Source of the DNA: an uncultured Algimonas sp.
GTDB taxonomy: Bacteria > Pseudomonadota > Alphaproteobacteria > Caulobacterales > Maricaulaceae
DNA: 64,000 nt
Assembly: GCA_937923575.1 (NCBI GenBank)
Contig: CALDUL010000016.1
Location: 1-64,000, forward strand
Reading direction: 5' to 3'
Below the pieces are notes generated by a model. The model worked only from the letters and a program-made list of their open reading frames with translations. It was not told the origin of the DNA and did no database searches. Position numbers and translations under genes: made by a program. Below are positions 18,149-27,181 of this stretch, one piece after another (position 1 is the stretch's first letter; the number at the start of each line of letters is the position of its first letter).

Positions 18149-21100
18149 CTATTCTGCCGGGCTCGGCGGCGGCATGGTGCCGGGCGCAACGGGTCGGGGC
18201 ATGTCCGGCACGCCTTCGACGTCGTCTAGCGCCAGGGCCAGATCCGGGTCGTAGGTCGAGCCAAGCGGCGGCAGCTTCTCGCCCGCCCACAGCCCGCGGA
18301 AGAAGCGCGAGATGTCGACCCCGATGCCGTACATGGCGGGCACCAGCATCAGCGTCAGGAAGAAGTCGAACAGCACGCCGAATGCGAGCGCGACGACCAT
18401 CGGCTTCAGGAACTCGGCCTGTACGCTGGTCTCGAACAGGATCGGCGTGATGCCGATGAAAGTCGTGACGGAGGTCAGCAGGATCGGCCGGAAACGCGCG
18501 ACACAGGCATCGAGCATGGCCTGGTAGGCGCCAACGCCCTTGTCTCGCAATCGGTTGACGTAGTCGATCAACACGAGGTTGTCGTTCACCGCCACCCCCG
18601 CAGCGGCGAAGAAGCCGAACAGGCTCATGATACCGACCGGAACCCCCGTTACCAGATTACCGAAGATCATACCGACCCAAGCAAAGGGTAGCGCGACCAT
18701 GATCAACAGCGGCTGGGAGTAGGATTTGAATGCGATGCCGAGCAGCACATACATCACGACAACGATGGCCAGCAGAGAGACTCTCAACTCTCTCTGGAAG
18801 GTCGTGACCATTTCGTCGTCACCAACCTCGACGCGCTCCACATTCGGATGGCGCAGGCGCCATTCCGGCAGGAAGTCCGCTTCGATGTTGCGCTTGATGA
18901 CTTCCAGCTCGCTCTGCTCACCGGTCACGCGACCGCCGGTGTATTCCACCTGACGACGGTTGCGGCGCTGAATACGCGAAACACCCTCTGCAAACTCGAC
19001 ATCGGCGACGGAAAACAGCGGCACTTCGACACCATTGGGCGCGCGAATGCGTAGCGTTTCCAAGCTGTCGATGCTCTCGCGCGCGGCCTCGGGATAGCGG
19101 ACCATGACGCGGACATCTTCGCCGTTACGCGGCAGGCGCTGCACTTCCTGGCCGAAGAAGGCCTGACGGACTTGCCGCGTGACGTCTTGCAGCGTGATGC
19201 CGAGCGTTTCCGCACCGGGCTTCAACACGAAGCGGATTTCCGACGCCGAGCTTTCGAGGCTGTCCCAGGTACGGGCGACCTTGGCGTAATTGTCCATTTC
19301 CGATTTCAGATCGAGAATGGCGGCGCGCAGATCGTCCTCGTCGGCCGAGGCGACGGCGTACCAGAGACCGCCACCCCCACCGAAGCCGCCTTCGGTAAAG
19401 CCGTAGTTCACGCGGTAGGCATCCGGAATCGGACCGACATATTCCTCCAGCTTGTCCGCCACCATCTTCGTGCTGATCGCGCGACGCTTGTTCGGATCAG
19501 ACAGGACGAGAAATCCGTCGATTTCGCGCGATGACGCAAACATGCCGGGCAGACGGATGATCGGTTCGTCAATGCCGAACTCTTCCTTCGACGCATCGTT
19601 TAGACGGTTGATGCCGTCCTCGACCTGATCGCGGACTTGTTGGATGCGCTCGAAGTTCGTGCCTTCCGGGAAGCGCGCATTCACCTGAATCATGTCGCCC
19701 TGGACTTCGGGGATCCACGCGGTCGGGGCCACGCCTGCGCCCAGCAGTGTGAAGGCCATGATCAGCAGGCCGACGAACGCCGACAAGGTGATGTAACGAA
19801 AGCGAATAAGCGCCGCTGCGATGGGCCGGAAATAGCGCTTCGCGAAATAGACCAATCCATCGGCCAACTTCTGTTGAAAACGCAACAGCAGATTGGAAGA
19901 CGTCTCGACGTGTTTCAGGTGGCGCAGGTGGGCGGGCAGGATGAAGAAGGCTTCGATCAGGCTGAAGATCAGCACAGCAATGACGACGAGGCTGATCTGT
20001 GCCGTCATGGCCCGGATCGGACCGGTCAGCAGCATGAAAGGCACGAACATCAATATTGTCGTGATCACGGCGAAGAAGACCGGCTTGACCACCATATTGG
20101 CTCCGCCGATCGCCCCGCGCTCACCCTCGATGCCGTTCTCGACATGCATGTGAACGGACTCGCCCACGACAATGGCGTCATCCACGACGATGCCGATCAC
20201 CAGCAGGAAGGCGAAGAGCGAGATCATGTTCAGCGTGATGCCGAGCGCAGGCGCAATGGCGATCGCCCCGGCAAAGGCGGCGGCGATACCGATCGTCACC
20301 CACAGCGCCACTTTGGGGCGCAGGAACAGGATCAGGATCAGCAGCACGAGCACCATACCGGACAGAGCATTGGAGCCGATCAGGTTCATCCGGCTGTCGA
20401 ACAGCGTCGAGCCGTCGAACCAGATCTTGAACTCCAGACCGGGCGGGAGCTCGTCCTTGATATCTTTTTCAAACTGACGGATCGCTTCGCCCGCTTCGGT
20501 GATGTTGGACACATCGGGTGAAAGCACCTGGAAGACCGCGCTGGGCAAGCCGAAGGCCGTACTCTCGAAGTCGGTATTTTCGAACCCGTCGATGACATTG
20601 GCGATATCGCCCACGCGTACCGTGCCGCCGTCCGGCGTCTGCCTCACGACGATATTCTCGAACTCGGCCTGAGTGTCGGCGAGATTTCGCGCGCGCAGCT
20701 GTAGATTGCCTGCGGTCGTCTCGACCTGCCCGGCGGACAGATTGACCGATGTGCCAGAGATCGCGGAGGCGACCTGGTTGAACGTCAGGCCGTAGCGGCG
20801 AAGCGCCTCTTCGGACACTTCGATGGTGACCTGCTCGGGCTGTTTCGTGATCTGATTGGTCAGCTGCATGCCCGGCAATTGCGTCAGCTTCTGACGGAAG
20901 CGCGTGGCCTCGCGTTGCAGCGTCAGCGGATCGACATCGCCGTAGAGCGCCAGATACATGATGTCCGGGCGCGCATCCCAGCGGAAAACCTGCGGGCGGA
21001 AGGCATCGGGCGGTAGATTGCGCACACCGTCCACGCGCGACTTCACCTGATCAAGCATCTTTTCGTAGTCGACGTCGAGCTTTGTCCGAATATTGACGTT

Positions 21101-21370
21101 GCCCGAGCCCTCGCGCGAGGTGCTCTCTATATAGTCGATCCCGTCGAGGCCCTCGACCGCTTCCTCGATGCGCGAGACAATCTGCTCTGACACATCGCGC
21201 GGCGACGCACCGTTCCAGGCGACGGAAACGGAGATGCCGTTGAAGGTGGATTGCGGGACGAACTCGCGCTCCATGGAGAAATAGCCGAACGCCCCCGTCA
21301 CGAACATGACGATCATGAGCAGGTTGGCGGCGACCGGATTGCGGACGAACCAGGCTATGATGTTGCGCAT
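18149..21370 (-). CDS. RND-family efflux permease
   Basis: A 1073-residue inner membrane pump of the AcrB/HAE type, driven by the proton gradient. It begins with the usual WFVRNPVAANLLMIV first helix, has two large periplasmic loops, and carries the proton-relay acidic pair in helix 4 (IGIVVDDAIVVGESV, about residues 400-414). Length and the duplicated six-helix halves are standard. Porter-domain subtype resembles the less-studied AcrB-like group that accompanies NodT-type outer membrane factors. It is the third gene of the operon nodT-like, adaptor, pump; 25 bp separate it from the adaptor. The substrate cannot be read from sequence. Confidence 0.92.
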   Translation of the reverse strand: MRNIIAWFVRNPVAANLLMIVMFVTGAFGYFSMEREFVPQSTFNGISVSVAWNGASPRDVSEQIVSRIEEAVEGLDGIDYIESTSREGSGNVNIRTKLDVDYEKMLDQVKSRVDGVRNLPPDAFRPQVFRWDARPDIMYLALYGDVDPLTLQREATRFRQKLTQLPGMQLTNQITKQPEQVTIEVSEEALRRYGLTFNQVASAISGTSVNLSAGQVETTAGNLQLRARNLADTQAEFENIVVRQTPDGGTVRVGDIANVIDGFENTDFESTAFGLPSAVFQVLSPDVSNITEAGEAIRQFEKDIKDELPPGLEFKIWFDGSTLFDSRMNLIGSNALSGMVLVLLILILFLRPKVALWVTIGIAAAFAGAIAIAPALGITLNMISLFAFLLVIGIVVDDAIVVGESVHMHVENGIEGERGAIGGANMVVKPVFFAVITTILMFVPFMLLTGPIRAMTAQISLVVIAVLIFSLIEAFFILPAHLRHLKHVETSSNLLLRFQQKLADGLVYFAKRYFRPIAAALIRFRYITLSAFVGLLIMAFTLLGAGVAPTAWIPEVQGDMIQVNARFPEGTNFERIQQVRDQVEDGINRLNDASKEEFGIDEPIIRLPGMFASSREIDGFLVLSDPNKRRAISTKMVADKLEEYVGPIPDAYRVNYGFTEGGFGGGGGLWYAVASADEDDLRAAILDLKSEMDNYAKVARTWDSLESSASEIRFVLKPGAETLGITLQDVTRQVRQAFFGQEVQRLPRNGEDVRVMVRYPEAARESIDSLETLRIRAPNGVEVPLFSVADVEFAEGVSRIQRRNRRQVEYTGGRVTGEQSELEVIKRNIEADFLPEWRLRHPNVERVEVGDDEMVTTFQRELRVSLLAIVVVMYVLLGIAFKSYSQPLLIMVALPFAWVGMIFGNLVTGVPVGIMSLFGFFAAAGVAVNDNLVLIDYVNRLRDKGVGAYQAMLDACVARFRPILLTSVTTFIGITPILFETSVQAEFLKPMVVALAFGVLFDFFLTLMLVPAMYGIGVDISRFFRGLWAGEKLPPLGSTYDPDLALALDDVEGVPDMPRPVAPGTMPPPSPAE

Positions 21371-21395
21371 GACGCTCTCCTATCCCGTTGGCGGG

Positions 21396-23120
21396 CTATC
21401 CGCCGGTTGGGCCGCCGCCACCGGGGCGTTTCGGCTCGACCAGAACATTGGTCGGATCGTTCATGTCGAGCACCTTTAGGGGCACTTCGGTGCGCGAACG
21501 CTCCATCGGTGACACAACAACCAGTTCGCCCGGCTGCACGCCAGAGCGCAAAACCGCGCGGCTGGCCGATGTGTCGATGACATCCACTGTACGAATTTCG
21601 GCCTGACCTGTATTGTCGACGACGTAAACTTCGTCACGCGGGCGCAGGGCGTCACGCGGCAGAACGATGGCACCTTCGATGGTGCGACCCTTGATTTCCG
21701 CATCCACGAACAGGCCGGGCGCGAGTGCCACGCCGTCCTGAGCGCCCGCACCATAGGGGTCGAAGACCTCGGCAATGGCGAACAGTGCGCGGGTCTGCGT
21801 ATCATAGCTGGCGTCCGTCCGCATGATCCGGCCCTCCCATTCGCGGCGCTGTCCGGCGAGAACAGTCGACAGCGTCACGATCGGCGCGGTTTCACGGCTC
21901 TTGGCATTGAACGCTATCGGCAGCGCGAGCTTGGTGAGATCAGCATCGGTCAACGGTAGGCGAATTTCGACGATGTCATTGGAGAAGATGCGTCCGAGAC
22001 GCGCGCCGGGTGCCACGAACTGCCCAACGTCTGCGGATTTGGATCGCACGCGGCCGGCGAAGGGCGCGGTGACATTGGCGCGCGTCAGCTGCAGCCGCGC
22101 ATTCTCCAGATCGGCGCGAGCGGATGCGAGAGCGGCCTCGGCCTGTTGGCGCTGCGGCTGGCGCAGGGCGAGCGGGCTGGCTTGGCCGCGTCCGAGCTCG
22201 GCGTAGTCGGCGCGGGCTATCTCGCCTTCGGCGATTTCGCGGGTCAGGGTCTGCTGGGCTTGGGCCACCGCCGCTTCGGCGCGGATCACGGCGACGTTGA
22301 AATCGCTCGGATCGATTCGGACCAGCGTTTCGCCGCGGCGGAAATTACCGCCCTCGATGAAGTTGGGCGACACATAGACAATCTTGCCGCCGACCTGCGG
22401 GACGAGGTCGATTTCGGTGCGCGGACGGACTTCGCCCTGCGTCGTGACGACGAGCTGAATGTCCTGACGGTCGGCAGTCCCGGCCCTCACAGCCAAGGTA
22501 TTGAACGGCTTGCGTTTCTCTTCCTCTTTCTCGTTCAGCGCCACGATGCCCAGACCCATGACGATGAGACCGAGGACCACCCAGATCGGCAGGATGACGG
22601 TGCTGATCGGACGAGAAAAGCGAGGGTTGTCGGCTGTAATACGGCGGATGCCCGTGATGAAGACGACAATCGACAGGACGAGGAAAATCATCATGAGGAG
22701 GCCCAACGCCCCACCGGGCCGATCCTGTCCCTTGGGGCCGCCTCGCCCACCGCGTTCGCCACGCTGCGGACCTGCGGCGGCTTCGGGTTTCGCGAGTTCG
22801 GATTCCAGCGACGCCTTGATTTGCTTGCGGCGGGCCTCCGACGTGTCCTCCGGCAGCGAATCCAAGACGGACTGTACAACGGCAGGGTCGACTTCGACCG
22901 TTTCCTGCGCCGGCTTATTGGCCTTGGCGAGCTCGGCCGCTTTGCCGAGACCTGACATGGCGACAAACATCGTTAGCAGGAAGAAGAGCGGAACGATGAT
23001 CAGCGGGATGCGCCAGCGCAGAGCGCGTGAGGTCTTGCTCTCCTTCGCGCTGCCGATTGGCGCCGCGCCCAAAGTATTTCCCGACGGATCGCCGATGGTC
23101 GTGCTGTAGTTATCGGTCAT
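21396..23120 (-). CDS. RND efflux periplasmic adaptor with multi-span N-terminus
   Basis: A 574-residue membrane fusion protein. The C-terminal two-thirds is a standard adaptor: a lipoyl/barrel-sandwich half around residues 225-260, an alpha-hairpin rich in Ala/Gln, the second lipoyl half near NVTAPFAGRVRSK, and beta-barrel and membrane-proximal domains. The first 200 residues are unusual: three hydrophobic spans (about 38-57, 140-160 and 172-195), with a Gly/Arg/Pro-rich linker (GPQRGERGGRGGPKGQDRPG) between spans 1 and 2. Typical adaptors have a single anchor or a lipid. The start codon overlaps the stop of the nodT-like gene by 4 bp (ATGA). Confidence 0.88.
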   Translation of the reverse strand: MTDNYSTTIGDPSGNTLGAAPIGSAKESKTSRALRWRIPLIIVPLFFLLTMFVAMSGLGKAAELAKANKPAQETVEVDPAVVQSVLDSLPEDTSEARRKQIKASLESELAKPEAAAGPQRGERGGRGGPKGQDRPGGALGLLMMIFLVLSIVVFITGIRRITADNPRFSRPISTVILPIWVVLGLIVMGLGIVALNEKEEEKRKPFNTLAVRAGTADRQDIQLVVTTQGEVRPRTEIDLVPQVGGKIVYVSPNFIEGGNFRRGETLVRIDPSDFNVAVIRAEAAVAQAQQTLTREIAEGEIARADYAELGRGQASPLALRQPQRQQAEAALASARADLENARLQLTRANVTAPFAGRVRSKSADVGQFVAPGARLGRIFSNDIVEIRLPLTDADLTKLALPIAFNAKSRETAPIVTLSTVLAGQRREWEGRIMRTDASYDTQTRALFAIAEVFDPYGAGAQDGVALAPGLFVDAEIKGRTIEGAIVLPRDALRPRDEVYVVDNTGQAEIRTVDVIDTSASRAVLRSGVQPGELVVVSPMERSRTEVPLKVLDMNDPTNVLVEPKRPGGGGPTGG

Positions 23121-24607
23121 GGCAATTCCACTCCGAGAATTTCGAGGGGTTGAGCGTCCGCCAGTGCGGGATCGGCGGCAAAGCCAGCCCCGCCTAGCGC
23201 CACATGTAAACGAACCCGGTTTGTCAGTCTCTGCGCCCGCGCGCTGATAAGCTGGCCTTCGGCGTTGAGACGACGCGATTGCGCGTCCAGCAGCTGCAGA
23301 ATGGTCACGAGGCCTTCGGTGTAGCGGAGCTCCAGCCGCTCTTCGGCCTTCACAGCCTCATCGAGCGACACGCGCAAGGCGGCTTCGCGCGCGGCGAGGC
23401 GTTGCTCCGCATCCAGCGCGTTCTCGACTTCGAGATAGGCCTGCAGCACGGTGTCGGCATAATTCTCCAGCTGGGCTTCGAGCCGCGCACGCTGCGCATC
23501 GACCTGCGCGCGAAGGCGTCCGCCCTGAAAGATCGGAGCCGTCAGATTGGTGCCGAGCTGGATCGCGAGCGACTTCAGATCGAAGATGTTTTCCAGCGAC
23601 TCTCCGCCGAACTCACCGGAACGCGCCGCGTCGCCAATGCTGGCATTGAACGACAGGCTCGGCAGCAGTGCCTTGCGGGCGACGTCGACATCCAGACCGG
23701 CTTCGCGAATGCGCCGCTCGGCCGCTTGAATGTCGGGGCGACGGGCGAGCATGAGCGACGGCGTGCCAGCGCCTTCGAGCACGGGGAGCGCCGGAAGATC
23801 TGACGGCAATTGAACGTCGGCATCTGGATAGAGGCGCGCGAGCACCTGCACCGCGCGCGCTGTGGCGTCGGCATTCTGCAAGCGTAGCTGCTCGAGCGCC
23901 TGACTGTTGGCGAGAGCGGAGCGCGCAAGACGCACATCCGAACTGCCCGTCAAACCGTTCTCGAAACGCCGCTCGGTCAGGCGCAGCGAGCGTTCCTGTG
24001 TCTGAATATCGCGCGCGGACAGATCGACCAGCAGCGCCGCCTCGACCGCATCGAACCAACCCGAGGCCACACGCCCCGCGACGGATAATTGCAGTGCGGC
24101 GAGATCGGCGGCCGACGCGTAGATCGCTTCCCCGTCCGCTTCGACGCCGTCCGCGATGCGGTCAAAAAGATCGACTTCCCAATTGGACGCCAGACCGAGC
24201 TGGTAGGTCGTGGAGCCCGCACCGAAGCCAACCCCGCCTTCGCTGCGGTTGGCCGTGAACTGCGCGCCGAGCGTCGGATAGAATTCCGCGCGGGTGATGC
24301 GTCGCGCCGCCAGCGTGGCATCGAGATTGGCGAGCGCACGGCGCACAGACGGATTATCGCTCGTCGCGGCATTCACCAAGGCGCTGAGCTTGGGATCGGC
24401 AAAGCTCTCCACCCAATCGGCGCGCGGCAGGCCGTCGGGTGCGCTCTCGGACCAGTCGGCTTCCACCGGCACGCGCGTCTCAGGCGCAACGACGGTTGGC
24501 TCGATCCGGTCGGCAAGCGTCGCGCAACCCCCGACCCCCACGGACGCACTCAAAGCAGAGCTGAGCAGCACAGCGGCTTTCAATTTCATATTACGTCGCA
24601 TCGTCAT
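23117..24607 (-). CDS. NodT-family outer membrane efflux lipoprotein
   Basis: A 496-residue outer membrane channel of the TolC/OprM group that completes the tripartite pump. It has a lipoprotein signal ending in the lipobox GVGGC, then two repeats of the outer membrane efflux fold, with conserved ASNWEVDLFDRI and a second-half block LEVENALDAEQRL. Several Met codons occur at the start (24607, 24601, 24589); the longest is given because none has a decisive ribosome-binding site. First gene of the efflux operon, divergent from phoR. A 17-bp dyad in the intervening region could be its operator. Confidence 0.9.
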   Translation of the reverse strand: MTMRRNMKLKAAVLLSSALSASVGVGGCATLADRIEPTVVAPETRVPVEADWSESAPDGLPRADWVESFADPKLSALVNAATSDNPSVRRALANLDATLAARRITRAEFYPTLGAQFTANRSEGGVGFGAGSTTYQLGLASNWEVDLFDRIADGVEADGEAIYASAADLAALQLSVAGRVASGWFDAVEAALLVDLSARDIQTQERSLRLTERRFENGLTGSSDVRLARSALANSQALEQLRLQNADATARAVQVLARLYPDADVQLPSDLPALPVLEGAGTPSLMLARRPDIQAAERRIREAGLDVDVARKALLPSLSFNASIGDAARSGEFGGESLENIFDLKSLAIQLGTNLTAPIFQGGRLRAQVDAQRARLEAQLENYADTVLQAYLEVENALDAEQRLAAREAALRVSLDEAVKAEERLELRYTEGLVTILQLLDAQSRRLNAEGQLISARAQRLTNRVRLHVALGGAGFAADPALADAQPLEILGVELP

Positions 24608-24674
24608 GGCCTGGCACGGCTCTCCTCGGTTGCGCAGCTCATTGCGACCGAATGACCCGTCATGTCAATTGTTA

Positions 24675-24691
24675 TTATCGAAAAACGATAA
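24675..24691. promoter_or_regulatory. 17-bp dyad, candidate operator of the efflux operon
   Basis: TTATCGAAAAACGATAA is a perfect inverted repeat with 6-bp arms and an AAAAA centre, lying in the 176 bp between the divergent efflux operon (start 24607) and phoR (start 24784). Size and symmetry suit a dimeric repressor such as a TetR- or PadR-type protein. No such regulator gene is adjacent, so the cognate protein would be encoded elsewhere. Confidence 0.4.
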
Positions 24692-24783
24692 GTGTCTGGC
24701 TAGATAGCAACTTTGCAGCATCTCCTGCGGCAAACCATTCTTTCTTGCTGGCCTTGTATGCATCTGGGCGGCATGTTCGTCCG

Positions 24784-26274
24784 GTGAACCCGCCTACGGC
24801 AAAAATATCCGCGACGCAGCCTGGCATCGAGATTCGCAATGATGCTCGCAATCTCGACCTTGCCGAGCCGGTCGCCGCGCCGCAGATGCGCGGCTCTGAG
24901 CTTATCGTCGTCAGCCTGTTTGCGGGCATGGCACTGCTCGCGCTCATGGTTCTGTCGCGCGTGCCGGTTCTGTTGGGGCTCGGCGTCATCGCCGCCTATC
25001 TCGCCGCCGTTCTGACCTATGCGCGTATGGCGATTAGTCGGCGCGAAGCGAGCGGTGGCGGGGCTCTGCCGCTCAACGGGCTGTCGGGCGCAAAGTTCAC
25101 CGCAACACTGTCTGACAACCTGCCGCAAGCTGTTGTCGTGCTCGATAGCAAGGGCCGGGTGCTTCACGCCAATCCCCTCGCCCAGAACCTGATCGAGATC
25201 GACCGTATCGGACGCCCCTTTGGCGTCTATTTGCGGGATCCGGAAATCTCCGACCGTCTCGCCGAGGCGCTCGCGGGCTATACGCCCGAACCGCTGATGG
25301 TTCACCGCGAAGTGCCGACCGAGAGCTACATCTCCTGCTTGTTTTCCGCCGCGACAAAGATCGAGGACGGTTCGGGACGGGTTATCGTGCTGGTCGTGCT
25401 CAATGATGTCACCGAGCTGGTGCTCGGCGGGCAGCGCCGCGCCGATTTCCTTGCCAATGCGAGCCATGAGTTGAAGACGCCGATCGCCTCAATGCTCGGC
25501 TACATCGAAACACTGCGTGGTCACGCCAAGGACGATCCCGAAGCGCAGGCGCGCTTTCTCGGAATCATGGCGGGACAAGCGGAGCGCATGCAGCGACTTA
25601 TCAGCGACCTGCTCTCCCTGCGCCGGATCGAGCAGAGCGAGCACATCGCGCCGACCGAGACTGCCGACCTCGACCTGTCCGTGCGCGCCGCCATAGAGAG
25701 TGTCGCCCCGCTGGCCGATCGGCGCGGGGTGAAGCTGAAATACAAGCGCAAGAAGCGGAGCATCGTGCCGGGCCACCAGGACGAGACCATCCAGCTCTGC
25801 CTCAACCTGATCGAGAATGCGACCAAGCTTTCGCCCGAAGGCGCGACCGTGCGCATCACCCTGTCGCATTTCGACGAGTGGAAGCCGAGCGTGCCATTCG
25901 CCGATGGCTACCTGCCGGAGTCTGCACCGACCCGCACGATCAACCCGCCCTCGACCGTGCCTCTTCCGCTCTACACCATCACCATATCGGATGAGGGCCC
26001 GGGCTTTTCCGCCGCTCACCTGCCCCGCGTGGGCGAGCGCTTTTACCGCGTCGCGGGTGATCTATCGTCGAAGGAAAAGGGCACGGGATTGGGCCTCGCT
26101 ATCGTCAAACACATCGCCCGTCGTCACCGCGCCGGTTTGATGGTGCGCAGCGCTCCAGGCGACGGAACGGAGTTCTGCATCATCTACCGCGCGCGGGAAG
26201 TGGACGACGCGCGCGGTGTCCCGATTGAGGGTTTGGGTACGGACACCGGAAAATCGCCCGATAAGCTGTTTTAA
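24784..26274 (+). CDS. phoR: phosphate-regulon sensor histidine kinase
   Basis: A membrane histidine kinase that senses phosphate limitation through the Pst/PhoU system and phosphorylates PhoB. From GTG 24784 the order is: two close hydrophobic spans (about residues 40-80), a PAS-like domain (LSDNLPQAVVVLDSKGRVLHANP), the HisKA box NASHELKTPIASMLGY with the phosphorylated His at about 227, the N box LNLIENATKLSP, DEGPGF, and the G2 box GTGLGLAIVKHI. This matches PhoR in having PAS plus kinase and no large periplasmic loop. A frame without clear start continues upstream to 24652, so the start is uncertain. It is followed by phoU and phoB. Confidence 0.88.
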   Translation: MNPPTAKISATQPGIEIRNDARNLDLAEPVAAPQMRGSELIVVSLFAGMALLALMVLSRVPVLLGLGVIAAYLAAVLTYARMAISRREASGGGALPLNGLSGAKFTATLSDNLPQAVVVLDSKGRVLHANPLAQNLIEIDRIGRPFGVYLRDPEISDRLAEALAGYTPEPLMVHREVPTESYISCLFSAATKIEDGSGRVIVLVVLNDVTELVLGGQRRADFLANASHELKTPIASMLGYIETLRGHAKDDPEAQARFLGIMAGQAERMQRLISDLLSLRRIEQSEHIAPTETADLDLSVRAAIESVAPLADRRGVKLKYKRKKRSIVPGHQDETIQLCLNLIENATKLSPEGATVRITLSHFDEWKPSVPFADGYLPESAPTRTINPPSTVPLPLYTITISDEGPGFSAAHLPRVGERFYRVAGDLSSKEKGTGLGLAIVKHIARRHRAGLMVRSAPGDGTEFCIIYRAREVDDARGVPIEGLGTDTGKSPDKLF

Positions 26275-26321
26275 ATCAACATCGTCAGCCGTCACGAAAG
26301 CGATATGTAAGCTTGTTTGCG

Positions 26322-26373
26322 GCGTCATTTTTGTGTCACGCATTTGTCACCTTGTCCCTTGATAGGGTATAAA
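26322..26373 (+). promoter_or_regulatory. Pho box (three 7-bp units) and promoter of phoU-phoB
   Basis: Three direct repeats resembling the PhoB unit CTGTCAT occur at 11-bp spacing: GCGTCAT (26322-26328), GTGTCAC (26333-26339) and TTGTCAC (26344-26350). The third overlaps a -35-like TTGTCA, and TATAAA (26368-26373) follows at an 18-bp spacing. This is the arrangement expected for a PhoB-activated promoter. It lies in the 172-bp gap between phoR and phoU, so phoU-phoB would be boosted autogenously under phosphate starvation. Confidence 0.75.
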
Positions 26374-26446
26374 TGACGAATCATTGCGCTACCGGTCCGA
26401 TTTGGTCCGGTGGATTGGGAACCGCGCAGTGAACGAGGACCTGGCA

Positions 26447-27166
26447 ATGGCCAATCTGGCAAATCACACCCTCTCGGCCTATGATGTCGACTTGAACAAG
26501 CTGACGACGGCGCTGTCCGATCTGGGCAGCCTGGTCGAAGCTATGGTCACGGATGCCGTGCGGGCCATGCGTACGCGCGATGCGGAGCTGGCGCGCTCTG
26601 TTGTGCACCGCGATCTCGCCGCAAACCGGCTGCAGGCCAAGATCGACGATGACGCCATGCGCATCCTCGCCCTGCGCAATCCTATGGCGACCGATCTGCG
26701 TCGCACGGTCGGCGCTATTCGCGTGGCGACCGATCTGGAACGGATCGGCGATCTGGCGGAAGGCATCGCCAAGCGCTCGCTGGGGCTGTCCGATCCCTAT
26801 GCCCGCGAGCTCGTTGGCGGGGTCGTGCGCATGGGCCGCGCGGTGAAAGCACAGCTCGCCAAGGCGCTCGACGCCTTCCTGCGCGAGGACCCGCGGGCCG
26901 CTCTGCAGGCTTGGATGGGCGATGGCGAAATCGATACTCTCTATAATAGTATTCTGCGCGAGTTGCTGACGCACATGATGGCCGACCCGGCGCGCATCAA
27001 TGCCTGCACCGCCCTGCTCTTCGCGGCCAAGAACCTGGAGCGCATCGGCGACCACGCCAGCAATATTTGCGAGCATATTTATTTCACCTCGACCGGCGCG
27101 CAGCTGATTGAGGACCCGACCGTGCGCGAGCTCCGCGCGCGCCAGCCAGACGCCGCATCGTTGTAA
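26447..27166 (+). CDS. phoU: phosphate-signalling complex protein PhoU
   Basis: A 239-residue all-helical cytoplasmic protein that holds PhoR in its inactive state when phosphate is plentiful. Both PhoU repeats are visible: the first with ALRNPMATDLRRTVGAIR and DLERIGDLAEGIAKR (about residues 75-115), the second with NLERIGDHASNICEHI (about 200-215). The E-R-I-G-D signatures are the metal-cluster segments of the family. ATG 26447 is chosen for the upstream GAGG at a suitable distance. It lies between phoR and phoB, with no pst transporter genes in the window. Confidence 0.92.
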   Translation: MANLANHTLSAYDVDLNKLTTALSDLGSLVEAMVTDAVRAMRTRDAELARSVVHRDLAANRLQAKIDDDAMRILALRNPMATDLRRTVGAIRVATDLERIGDLAEGIAKRSLGLSDPYARELVGGVVRMGRAVKAQLAKALDAFLREDPRAALQAWMGDGEIDTLYNSILRELLTHMMADPARINACTALLFAAKNLERIGDHASNICEHIYFTSTGAQLIEDPTVRELRARQPDAASL

Positions 27167-27181
27167 CCTCGGAGCCGACGC

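Noticed and set aside
19637-20521. An 880-bp open frame on the + strand opposite the RND pump gene
   Set aside because: Composition is His/Asp/Gln-rich in the way antisense frames of GC-rich genes are; no start signal or family match.
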